From Gammaproteobacteria bacterium (GTDB lineage Bacteria > Pseudomonadota > Gammaproteobacteria > UBA9214), in contig JAUVNM010000074.1 in the NCBI GenBank assembly GCA_030599705.1, positions 1 to 7,876 of the forward strand: 7,876 nt of DNA, read 5' to 3'. Position 1 is the first letter of the stretch. Every line of letters begins with the position of its first letter. A program made the translations under genes and the position numbers. The notes below the pieces were generated by a model. That model ran no database searches. It was not told the origin of the DNA and saw only the letters and a program-made list of their open reading frames with translations. Below are positions 1 through 6,058 of this stretch, one piece after another.

Positions 1-4
1 GAAA

Positions 5-80
5 TGGTGGAGCCGAGGAGGATCGAACTCCCGACCTTCGCATTGCGAACGCGACGATCTCCCAGCTGAGCTACGGCCCC
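5..80 (-). tRNA. tRNA-Ala (anticodon CGC)
   Basis: Read on the minus strand, this 76-nt stretch folds as a complete cloverleaf with an encoded CCA end. The acceptor stem pairs GGGGCCG with CGGCTCC and contains the G3-U70 wobble that is the identity element for alanyl-tRNA synthetase. The anticodon stem TCGCG/TGCGA closes the loop TTCGCAA, giving anticodon CGC, which reads the alanine codon GCG. The T arm GGGAG-TTCGATC-CTCCT is normal. The D stem GCTC/GATC has a C11-U24 mismatch where tRNA-Ala normally has a C-G pair. A CGC isoacceptor supplements the usual GGC and TGC tRNAs. Its own promoter is not clear: a TAGAAT box lies about 45 bases upstream, but I see no good -35. Confidence 0.96.
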
Positions 81-176
81 GTGTATGGCAAGCCAGTGAT
101 TTACCGATTGTAGAAAAAAAGAATTCTAACACCCTCGGCGGCGCCAGTTCTATACAGGCAAGCCATGGGTTGCAGA

Positions 177-359
177 TCAGGCGCGATAGGTAGTCTGCAT
201 GCCGAACATGCGGGATTTGCTGAATGCAATTTCCAGGTCGATGACCTTGCTGGCGATTTGCTGTGGATTGACGACGTATGCATCCTCTGCCAACTGGTCA
301 CGAATTGTGCTGATGCGTAGAGCATCTGTGGTGAGTGCATACGGTAATGGATTCTGCAT
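177..359 (-). CDS. Short FlgM-like anti-sigma-28 protein (C-terminal half only)
   Basis: This 60-residue protein has the pattern of the FlgM C-terminal region: RISTIRDQL at residues 15-23, then YVVNPQQIASKVIDLE at 28-43. That matches the family theme in which a helix is followed by '(Y/E)-x-(V/M)-(N/D)-x-x-x-I-A-x-x-(I/L)'. In FlgM this half binds and inhibits FliA (sigma-28), while the N-terminal half is needed for export through the flagellar apparatus. FlgM is usually about 100 residues, so this one lacks the N-terminal half. The ATG at 357-359 is the only usable start: the frame is closed by a TGA at 408-410, and AGGT lies 6 bases upstream as a ribosome binding site. A sigma-28-type promoter at 428-454 would make the gene self-limiting. 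It lies apart from flgA/flgN, the usual flgM neighbours. The family call is by pattern recognition and the short length makes it less certain. It could be a divergent FlgM paralogue rather than the main flgM. Confidence 0.65.
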   Translation of the reverse strand: MQNPLPYALTTDALRISTIRDQLAEDAYVVNPQQIASKVIDLEIAFSKSRMFGMQTTYRA

Positions 360-427
360 AGGGTAACCTGCGTTATTTTTGGGTGTTGCGACTGGTGAAT
401 TGTTATGTCATCTCTGACTCATAAAAG

Positions 428-454
428 TTATCGTCTGCTGAATCAGTGAGTTTA
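428..454 (-). promoter_or_regulatory. Sigma-28 (FliA) promoter for the FlgM-like gene
   Basis: Read on the minus strand, TAAA is followed by exactly 15 bases and then GACGATAA. This fits the sigma-28 consensus TAAA-N15-GCCGATAA with one mismatch. The start point would be near 420, giving a leader of about 60 bases before the ATG at 359. It lies downstream of the in-frame stop of the FlgM-like frame in exactly the place needed to transcribe that gene, which supports both calls. FliA itself is encoded in this window. Confidence 0.7.
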
Positions 455-510
455 GTAAAATATTGTGGCTGAATGCACAAAGTGACAATTCAATGACGCA
501 GTAATCCCGC

Positions 511-537
511 TTAAGAAACCCCGGGTCATGCCGATAC
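511..537 (+). promoter_or_regulatory. Possible second sigma-28-type promoter, directed toward fleQ
   Basis: TTAA, 15 bases, then GCCGATAC matches TAAA-N15-GCCGATAA at 3 of 4 and 7 of 8 positions with exact spacing. Transcription would start near 544 and run toward the structured element and fleQ. It is back to back with the minus-strand sigma-28 promoter at 428-454. No gene begins directly downstream, so if it is active it makes either a long fleQ leader or a non-coding transcript. A chance match is possible. Confidence 0.35.
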
Positions 538-651
538 TAACCTGATCCGGCAGCCGCCGGTTTCCCCTCTATGTGTAGTCGCACGTGGTCCGTTGTGATC
601 GGAACTGCAGAAACCAGCGCCGCCTTGCCCGGGAACTCTGAGGCATTCTGC

Positions 652-660
652 TGCTATAAT
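652..660 (+). promoter_or_regulatory. Extended -10 promoter (TGC-TATAAT)
   Basis: TGCTATAAT is a perfect extended -10 sigma-70 element (TGn followed by the full consensus TATAAT). No convincing -35 lies 16-18 bases upstream, which extended -10 promoters do not strictly need. Initiation would be near 667, about 200 bases before fleQ and directly upstream of the structured element at 667-765. Confidence 0.5.
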
Positions 661-666
661 ACGGAC

Positions 667-765
667 CGGGGGTTGCCATTATAAAAACCACCGGGGCGGA
701 CAATATTATAACTTGCTGAATTACCTGGGTAACCGGCGGTGCCCGTTACGCGGGCCGGTTTTGAC
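667..765 (+). ncRNA. Candidate small RNA or structured fleQ leader
   Basis: This roughly 100-nt stretch runs from the predicted start of the extended -10 promoter to a terminator-like hairpin. It contains a first stem (CCGG-x-GGTT pairing with AACC-x-CCGG around an 11-base loop), a small hairpin TTACC-TG-GGTAA at 721-732, and overlapping alternatives for the last part: GTAAC 729-733 with GTTAC 745-749, or AACCGGC 731-737 with GCCGGTT 754-760. No ORF accounts for it. I do not recognise a known RNA family. It could equally be a cis-acting leader with mutually exclusive hairpins controlling read-through into fleQ. The evidence is structural only. Confidence 0.35.
731..765 (+). terminator. Terminator-like hairpin upstream of fleQ
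   Basis: AACCGGC (731-737) pairs perfectly with GCCGGTT (754-760), and three further inner pairs (743-745 with 751-753) are possible. The stem runs straight into TTTT, then GACTTT. The G+C-rich stem with a short, interrupted U tract is typical of a moderate intrinsic terminator. It sits between the extended -10 promoter and the likely fleQ promoter. Confidence 0.45.
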
Positions 766-790
766 TTTACCTGGATTCAATAGGTACTAT
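761..790 (+). promoter_or_regulatory. Likely sigma-70 promoter of fleQ
   Basis: TTGACT (761-766, 5 of 6 to the -35 consensus) is separated by 18 bases from TACTAT (785-790, 4 of 6 to the -10 consensus). Transcription would start near 797 and leave a leader of about 70 bases before the fleQ ATG. Transcription of fleQ from a housekeeping promoter is what is known for Pseudomonas fleQ. The -35 box overlaps the U tract of the preceding terminator-like hairpin. Confidence 0.45.
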
Positions 791-868
791 CCCGGGAATT
801 CAGGGAAAACACATAACATCAGGTACCCAGAATAAGCACATAGCTGGGTAGAACTTCTGGAAAAATAA

Positions 869-2299
869 ATGCTCAACGATCCCAAGGTCCTGATTATAGA
901 GGCTGATTCCGAGAATGCGAAAGAGCTGCAGTCGGTTCTCAAGTTCATCAATTATTCACCCGTACTGGTAGAAGTTACCTCGGAATGGAGGAATGCCACC
1001 GAGGAAACCCGGGATATCCTGGCTGTCCTCATCGGTTCCTGCACGGAAGAGGGGATGCTCGCGGGGCTGTTAAACGATATCCATCAATACAACGAGCACC
1101 TGCCGGTGTATCTGTTAGCAGAGAAGGGCAGGGAGCCAACCGTGGCGATCGACGCCGCATCCTGCATCCTCGGGCGGCTAGAAATCCCGCCGAACTACAC
1201 CCAGCTGACCAGTGCCATGCACCAGGCCGAGGTATACAGCGAATCCCGCCAGCATGCGGACGGGGAACACCGGCCGGTTGACCTGTTCCGCAGCCTGGTA
1301 GGCAGCAGCCGCACAATACAGCACGTCAGGAAACTCATCGAACAGGTAGCTGACAGCGAGGCCAACGTGCTGATCCTGGGCGAGTCGGGCACCGGCAAGG
1401 AAGTGGTCGCCAGAAATCTGCACTATCACTCTGTGCGCCGCGAGCAGCCCTTCGTACCGGTCAACTGTGGCGCGATTCCGGGAGATTTGCTGGAATCCGA
1501 ACTGTTCGGACACGAAAAGGGGGCATTTACCGGTGCCATCAGCAACCGCGATGGCCGCTTTGCCATGGCCGAAGGCGGGACCCTGTTTCTGGATGAAATC
1601 GGCGACATGAGCCTGAACATGCAGGTCAAGATCCTGCGCGTTCTGCAGGAGAGGACTTTTGAGAAAGTCGGGTCCAATAAAAGCAACAGGACCAACGTGC
1701 GTATTATTGCGGCAACCCATCGGGACCTTGAAAGTGCGATCAAGGATGGCGAGTTTCGCGAAGATCTGTATTACCGTCTGAATGTCTTTCCGATTGATAT
1801 GCCGCCCCTGCGTGACCGCGTTGAGGATATCCCCTTGCTGGTAAACGAACTGGTCCGGCGTATCGAGCATGAGAAAAGGGGGTCCGTCAGGCTTTCACCC
1901 GGCGCAATCTATGCGCTTTGTCAGTACAACTGGCCTGGCAATGTCAGGGAGCTTGCCAACCTGGTCGAGCGGCTGGTGATTCTGCATCCCTACGGCGTGG
2001 TGGAGGCGGACGCTTTACCCGAAAAATTCAGGTTAGACGCTGAAATCGATGCAGAGATGATCGGCGATGCCATGATCGGAACACCGGTAACGTCTGATGA
2101 CCTGGATCCGCGACTGCCGAGAAATGGTCTGAATCTGAAAGCACACCTCAGCAGCCTTGAAATAAACTACATCAAGCAGGCGCTGAGTGATTCCCGCGGT
2201 GTGGTGGCGCATGCGGCCAAGCGCCTTGGCATGCGGCGCACAACCCTGGTAGAAAAACTGCGCAAGTACGGCCTGCAGAGAAATTCAGTTGCGTCATGA
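869..2299 (+). CDS. fleQ: FleQ, sigma-54-dependent flagellar master regulator
   Basis: At 476 residues this has the three-part FleQ layout. An atypical receiver domain (about 5-125) has no phosphoacceptor Asp where one would be expected (AVLIGS, 52-57). An AAA+ domain (about 140-380) has Walker A GESGTGKE at 171-178, the sigma-54 contact loop GAFTGA at 218-223, Walker B with D242-E243, and WPGNVREL at 355-362. A Fis-type helix-turn-helix (about 440-470) contains the FleQ-like stretch MRRTTLVEKLRKYG. The motifs that bind c-di-GMP in Pseudomonas aeruginosa FleQ are all present at a constant offset of three residues: LFRS 139-142, KExxxRN 177-183 and ExxxR 327-331. FleQ activates class II flagellar operons with sigma-54 RNA polymerase. 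In Pseudomonas it represses or activates matrix genes according to c-di-GMP and is restrained by FleN, which is also encoded here. The ATG at 869 gives the expected N-terminus, though the ribosome binding site (TGGA) is weak. Confidence 0.95.
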   Translation: MLNDPKVLIIEADSENAKELQSVLKFINYSPVLVEVTSEWRNATEETRDILAVLIGSCTEEGMLAGLLNDIHQYNEHLPVYLLAEKGREPTVAIDAASCILGRLEIPPNYTQLTSAMHQAEVYSESRQHADGEHRPVDLFRSLVGSSRTIQHVRKLIEQVADSEANVLILGESGTGKEVVARNLHYHSVRREQPFVPVNCGAIPGDLLESELFGHEKGAFTGAISNRDGRFAMAEGGTLFLDEIGDMSLNMQVKILRVLQERTFEKVGSNKSNRTNVRIIAATHRDLESAIKDGEFREDLYYRLNVFPIDMPPLRDRVEDIPLLVNELVRRIEHEKRGSVRLSPGAIYALCQYNWPGNVRELANLVERLVILHPYGVVEADALPEKFRLDAEIDAEMIGDAMIGTPVTSDDLDPRLPRNGLNLKAHLSSLEINYIKQALSDSRGVVAHAAKRLGMRRTTLVEKLRKYGLQRNSVAS

Positions 2300-2567
2300 C
2301 TCTGACGGTTGGCTTTCCGCGCCGGTTTTTCCACAAGCCTTCCATCAATTAAATCAGTTGCAGGGCTTTATCATGACCCTCAGCTGTGCTAGCTTCTGCG
2401 CTATACAATAACAAGTCTGACATCACAAGTTGTTTCTCGGTTACTGATTTTTTCAGCAGGTTGTGGCCGCACCGCAGGACTTGTTGTGTGCGGCGCGTGA
2501 CAGATTCAGCGGGTACGCCTGAACAATACTTCCCGGCGTGCCTGATAACTATAAATACAGAAACCTG
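2300..2567 (+). other. Non-coding spacer between fleQ and the globin-GGDEF-EAL gene
   Basis: This spacer of about 270 bp carries no convincing gene. One hairpin is visible, GCCGCAC (2466-2472) with GTGCGGC (2488-2494) and a 15-base loop, not followed by a U tract. No classical terminator follows fleQ, so some read-through into the downstream enzyme gene is possible. I see no clear sigma-54 (-24/-12) promoter. A CCTGATAA box at 2541-2548 only loosely resembles a sigma-28 -10. Confidence 0.4.
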
Positions 2568-4823
2568 ATGACTGCAACAGACAAAGACCGGCGCAAGAAG
2601 CACAGAAAGCCATCAACTGACGCTTCAGGTCAGCTCTCCGGATCCGGTTGTTCAGCAAAGGACTACAATTACGTCTTTCACATTACTGACGACGACATTG
2701 AATGTCTGGCACAGTACCGCGACATGCTGGCATCAGGCTCGGCCACATTCGCTGAAATCTTTTACAACTATCTTTTTGACAACCCGGATATTGCGGATGT
2801 CCTGTACGCGTATGAGCGTAACGGAGGTGAGGTAAGCGAACTGATACGCAACGAGCTCACCTTCATGCTCGACCTGTTCAATGCAGGCGGGCTAAAGGGG
2901 CGTGAACTGCAGCTCGTTGAAATGGGCAGGCAGCACCTCGAACGCGGGATCAAGCCGGTCTGGGTAGCCGGGGGCTATCGCCTGTTTCTCGATTTCCTGC
3001 GCGAGCTTGTTGGCAAGTCGGGATTGCAGCGCCCGGACCGCGCCAGACTGGGTTCCGCGTTGCTGAAACTTGCTATTCGGGACCTGGGACTCATGACAGA
3101 AGGCTACTGGGGTACCTTGCTGGAGACCGCAGGCAAGGAGGTAGCGCATATTGCCGGTCAGTATGCCAGGGCAGAGCAATTGCTTGCCGGTTTGCCGCAA
3201 TTGTTCTGGAGCGTTGATATCAGGAAGAATGAATTACTGTATGCCAGTTACCCGCTGCAGAAGCTGTTTTGTGACGCCATGGAAGTTCCCTATCCGTTTC
3301 TCCACCAGGTTCACCGGGAGGACCAGCCGTTATTGCTTACCACATGGCAGCATGCAGTGAACGGCCACGATGCATCCGCCGAAGCCCGCATGTCACTGGC
3401 TGGGGCCCCTGAGCACTGGTATCGGCTGTCGCTGTATCCCTCCCTGAACCAGCGTGGGCGAACGACGGAAATACACTGCATGCTGGAGGATATTGACAAG
3501 ATTATCAGCGAGCGCAAACAGCTTGAGCAGCTGAGTACCACGGACAGCCTGACGAAACTGCCAAACCGCACGCTATGGATGGATCATCTTAATCTGGCGC
3601 TGGCTGCGTCACGGCGTATCCCCGGATCACAGGTCGCGGTCATTTCACTCGATATCAACCAGTTCAAGATGTATAACGACACCCTCGGCAGGGAAGTCGG
3701 TGATGCGCTGTTGAGGGATATCGCGGAACGCCTGCGGTCCGTGGTACGGGAGTCCGATTCACTGGCGCGGCTGGGCGGTGACCAGTTCGGCATCCTGTTG
3801 CAGCCGGACAACGATGCCAGGGCAGCTTCAGAAAGGGTCATAACGCAAGTGCTCGACTGCTTCGATATACCGTTCAACTGTGCTGACAAGCAGCTTTGCG
3901 TCAACCTTACCCTGGGGGTTTCGTGTTTTCCTGATCATGGAACGAATGAGGAATCCCTGCTGGTCAATGCCGAGACGGCCATGTATCGCGCCAAGCGCAA
4001 CGGCTTGCCATACCAGTTTTATAACCCGGTCAGTGATGTCAGCCCGGCAGAGCAGCTGCGCTATTCAGGCCAGATACAGGGCGCGCTGGACAATAACGAG
4101 TTCGAGTTGTATTACCAGCCGCAGGTAGATCTCAGGACATCGCGGATCACCGGCGCCGAGGCGCTGCTGCGCTGGCAACATCCGACTGAAGGTATCGTTC
4201 TGCCACAAAGGATTATCCCGGTTGCCGAGCAACTTGGCATGATCTCGCCAATAACCGACTGGGTCCTGATCACTGCCTTGCAGCAGTGCAAACAGTGGAG
4301 CTGTAACGGCCAGACTATTCCGGTTGCCGTCAATGTTTCTGCCCGGTCTTTTCAGAATCCGGGGCTGGCCGGGAAGATCGAGGAAGCCCTGCAGGCCGCC
4401 GGCGTAAGTGGTGAGTACCTTGAAATAGAGATCACCGAGGCAACCCTGATGATGGATCTCGAGCGCGCCTGGAAAGTGCTGGAACGGCTGGGAGAATTCG
4501 GGGTTACCATTGCCATCGACGATTTCGGAACCGGCTATTCATCGCTTTCCTATCTGAAAAAACTCCCGGTACACACCCTGAAGATAGACCAGTCTTTCAT
4601 TATGGATGTGGCATTCGACAATCAGGATATCGCCATTGTCAGGTCCATTATTGATCTCGGCCACAATCTTGGCTACAAGATTGTGGCCGAGGGAGTGGAA
4701 CACAGCATGGCCTGGAAGATGCTTAATAATCTCGGCTGTGATGCGGCCCAGGGCTTTCATATCAGTCAACCCCTGCCGGAAGACAGCTTCTCTGAATGGC
4801 TGTCCCGGCCGGTCCTGCTGTAA
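2568..4823 (+). CDS. Globin-coupled sensor-PAS-GGDEF-EAL protein, predicted haem-regulated c-di-GMP phosphodiesterase
   Basis: Numbering is from the ATG at 2568 (751 residues). A GTG at 2538 would add 10; neither start has a good ribosome binding site. A globin-coupled sensor domain (about 33-190) has the proximal-histidine segment MGRQHLERGIKPVW with H123, and Y66 in a FYNYLF segment near where the oxygen-binding Tyr lies in this family. A PAS-like region (about 200-310) leads to a GGDEF domain (about 325-490). There the signature reads GGDQF (403-407), losing the usual Glu, and the metal-site motif reads DINQFK rather than DxDxFK, while the inhibitory RxxD site is intact (R394, D397). The EAL domain (about 510-745) keeps EALLRW (E531), N589, E621, DDFGTGYS (D651-D652), K672, E708 and Q728. 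It is therefore predicted to hydrolyse c-di-GMP, with synthesis lost or weak. Related haem globin enzymes include E. coli DosC (cyclase) and bifunctional DcpG. Adjacency to fleQ suggests a role in the motile-sessile switch. No membrane segment is evident. Confidence 0.92.
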   Translation: MTATDKDRRKKHRKPSTDASGQLSGSGCSAKDYNYVFHITDDDIECLAQYRDMLASGSATFAEIFYNYLFDNPDIADVLYAYERNGGEVSELIRNELTFMLDLFNAGGLKGRELQLVEMGRQHLERGIKPVWVAGGYRLFLDFLRELVGKSGLQRPDRARLGSALLKLAIRDLGLMTEGYWGTLLETAGKEVAHIAGQYARAEQLLAGLPQLFWSVDIRKNELLYASYPLQKLFCDAMEVPYPFLHQVHREDQPLLLTTWQHAVNGHDASAEARMSLAGAPEHWYRLSLYPSLNQRGRTTEIHCMLEDIDKIISERKQLEQLSTTDSLTKLPNRTLWMDHLNLALAASRRIPGSQVAVISLDINQFKMYNDTLGREVGDALLRDIAERLRSVVRESDSLARLGGDQFGILLQPDNDARAASERVITQVLDCFDIPFNCADKQLCVNLTLGVSCFPDHGTNEESLLVNAETAMYRAKRNGLPYQFYNPVSDVSPAEQLRYSGQIQGALDNNEFELYYQPQVDLRTSRITGAEALLRWQHPTEGIVLPQRIIPVAEQLGMISPITDWVLITALQQCKQWSCNGQTIPVAVNVSARSFQNPGLAGKIEEALQAAGVSGEYLEIEITEATLMMDLERAWKVLERLGEFGVTIAIDDFGTGYSSLSYLKKLPVHTLKIDQSFIMDVAFDNQDIAIVRSIIDLGHNLGYKIVAEGVEHSMAWKMLNNLGCDAAQGFHISQPLPEDSFSEWLSRPVLL

Positions 4824-5173
4824 GCCCCTGTTGCGGGCCCCGAGTAGTCACCCGTTACGGCGGGCGCGCATAACCTCTTTTTCTGTGTTGGATTTCTGGC
4901 GTTCCGGCCTGCTTCAGGCCCATCTGCCAAAATTCCGTCATGCCGCACAGTTTTTCTCCTGCGTTTCTGATAGTAATTAACTCCTAGTAGAAACAGTTGG
5001 TTATAGGTTCTCCCGGGTTAGATCCCGTCGCTAAACGGGGGTTGGTATGCATGTTGCAACTGTGAATTGCATGCAAGCAGACCGCACAACCCGGAAGTTC
5101 GATTTGGAACCTTCATGCACGCAGCGGTTATCCCGTAGCGTCACCGGGCCAGCAATGAACAGGGGTAGCTGCC
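4824..5173 (+). other. 350-bp non-coding leader region before fleN
   Basis: I find no believable gene here. Visible structures are a perfect hairpin GGCCTG-CTT-CAGGCC at 4906-4920, and a stem CCCGT (5024-5028) with ACGGG (5035-5039). The latter competes with a longer imperfect pairing of 5012-5021 with 5031-5040. There is also a cluster of palindromes at 5047-5076. A weak promoter candidate has TTAACT at 4976-4981 and a TATAGG-like box about 19 bases further on. None of the hairpins has a U tract, so no intrinsic terminator is evident after the preceding gene. The region probably holds the promoter of the fleN-fliA operon, but I cannot point to a strong one. Confidence 0.4.
5047..5076. repeat. 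Cluster of three palindromes upstream of fleN
   Basis: Three perfect palindromes lie within 30 bp: ATGCAT (5047-5052), GTTGCAAC (5053-5060) and TTGCATGCAA (5067-5076). They sit about 100 bp before the fleN start in otherwise non-coding DNA. Such clustered dyads are what dimeric regulators bind, but they do not match the FleQ-binding consensus I know, and no regulator can be named. Confidence 0.35.
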
Positions 5174-6058
5174 ATGCGCCTGGCTGAGGTGAAACTGGGC
5201 CCGGCCTGCGTCGGGACATCCATAAACAAGACGGCGGTCCAGACGATTGCAGTCACCAGCGGCAAGGGCGGTGTTGGTAAAACAACGATTGCGATCAACC
5301 TGGCACTGGCGCTGGCAAAGGCCGGTCACAACACCCTGCTGCTGGATGCCGACCTTGGTATGGCCAATATTGATGAACTGCTCGGCCTCAATGTCAATGT
5401 CAACGTACTGGATGTTCTCAAGGGGAATTGCAGTCTTGAAGAAATACTTGTTGAAGGTCCTGACGGACTGCTGATTGTGCCGGCCGCCTCGGGCAACAAG
5501 GATCTTTCAGAACTTGGTGCGGTGGAATGTGCCGGACTGGTTCATGCTTTCAGTGAGTTGAAAGGCCGAATTGACTCGCTTGTGATCGATACATCCGGTG
5601 GTATATCCGCAAGTGTTACCAGTTTTTGCCGCGCATCCAGCCAGGTCCTGGTGGTTACTGATAATGAACCGGCCTCGATCCGGGACTGTGTGGCGCAGAT
5701 CAGGCACCTGAACAAGACGAATGCCATTGCACACTTCCATGTTCTGGCAAACATGGTGTTCACAGCCAGGGATGGCAGTGAGTTATTCAGGAGAGTCCTG
5801 GACTTGCTTGGTGATGATCAGGACATCGTCATTTCCTATGCCGGCTATGTGCCGCGTGATGATTTGCTGCGCAAGGCTGTATCCGGACGACAGGCAGTAA
5901 TCAATGTCTATCCCGGATCCGGATCTGCCGTTGCTATCAACAACCTTGCGCGCCGTGTAATCAGCTGGCGCCGTCCCGGGTTGCCGCATGGTCAGCTTGA
6001 ATTTTTTGTAGAACGTATGCTTCAGCAAAATAATGTCGAGAGGGAGGTATTGTCATGA
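5174..6058 (+). CDS. fleN: FleN (FlhG), MinD-like ATPase controlling flagellar number
   Basis: This 294-residue member of the ParA/MinD ATPase family has the deviant Walker A SGKGGVGKTT at 29-38, LLLDADLGMANID at 55-67 (switch I region), LVIDTSGGI at 136-144 (Walker B/switch II) and the family segment DNEPASIRD at 163-171. The C-terminal GQLEFFVERML (273-283) resembles the end of Pseudomonas FleN, consistent with the amphipathic membrane-targeting helix of MinD-type proteins. FleN antagonises the FleQ ATPase and, with the GTPase FlhF, sets number and position of polar flagella. About 22 residues precede the nucleotide-binding strand, slightly more than in P. aeruginosa FleN. The ATG at 5174 is preceded by AGGGG. 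The last 4 bases overlap the fliA start (ATGA), so the two are probably translationally coupled. FlhF, normally encoded just upstream, is absent from that position here. Confidence 0.93.
   Translation: MRLAEVKLGPACVGTSINKTAVQTIAVTSGKGGVGKTTIAINLALALAKAGHNTLLLDADLGMANIDELLGLNVNVNVLDVLKGNCSLEEILVEGPDGLLIVPAASGNKDLSELGAVECAGLVHAFSELKGRIDSLVIDTSGGISASVTSFCRASSQVLVVTDNEPASIRDCVAQIRHLNKTNAIAHFHVLANMVFTARDGSELFRRVLDLLGDDQDIVISYAGYVPRDDLLRKAVSGRQAVINVYPGSGSAVAINNLARRVISWRRPGLPHGQLEFFVERMLQQNNVEREVLS

Noticed and set aside
114..130. T7 tract on the minus strand between the FlgM-like gene and the tRNA, as an intrinsic terminator
   Set aside because: No stable G+C-rich hairpin lies directly before the tract; only a 3-bp or A+T-rich stem can be drawn.
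547..560. Hairpin CCGGC-AGCC-GCCGG followed by TTT, as a plus-strand terminator
   Set aside because: The U tract is only three bases and there is no plus-strand gene upstream to terminate. It may be an incidental stem.
641..654. Sigma-54 promoter candidate AGGCAT...TGC upstream of fleQ
   Set aside because: The GG-GC spacing is one base too short, and the site overlaps a much better extended -10 element.
360..868. A c-di-GMP riboswitch upstream of fleQ
   Set aside because: The context made this attractive, but I find none of the conserved GEMM core sequence in this interval or in the leaders at 2300-2567 and 4824-5173.
1178..1870. A 230-residue open frame on the minus strand opposite the FleQ AAA+ domain
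   Set aside because: It mirrors the conserved ATPase domain of FleQ codon by codon, shows no domain of its own and has no independent promoter or ribosome binding site that I can see.
4897..4912. Sigma-54 (-24/-12) promoter candidate TGGC...TGC upstream of fleN
   Set aside because: The GG and GC dinucleotides are one base too far apart for sigma-54, and the remaining consensus bases match poorly.
4606..4980. Open frame running from inside the EAL domain into the spacer before fleN
   Set aside because: Most of it is an alternative frame of the EAL domain, and the part beyond 4823 has no family resemblance or start signal.
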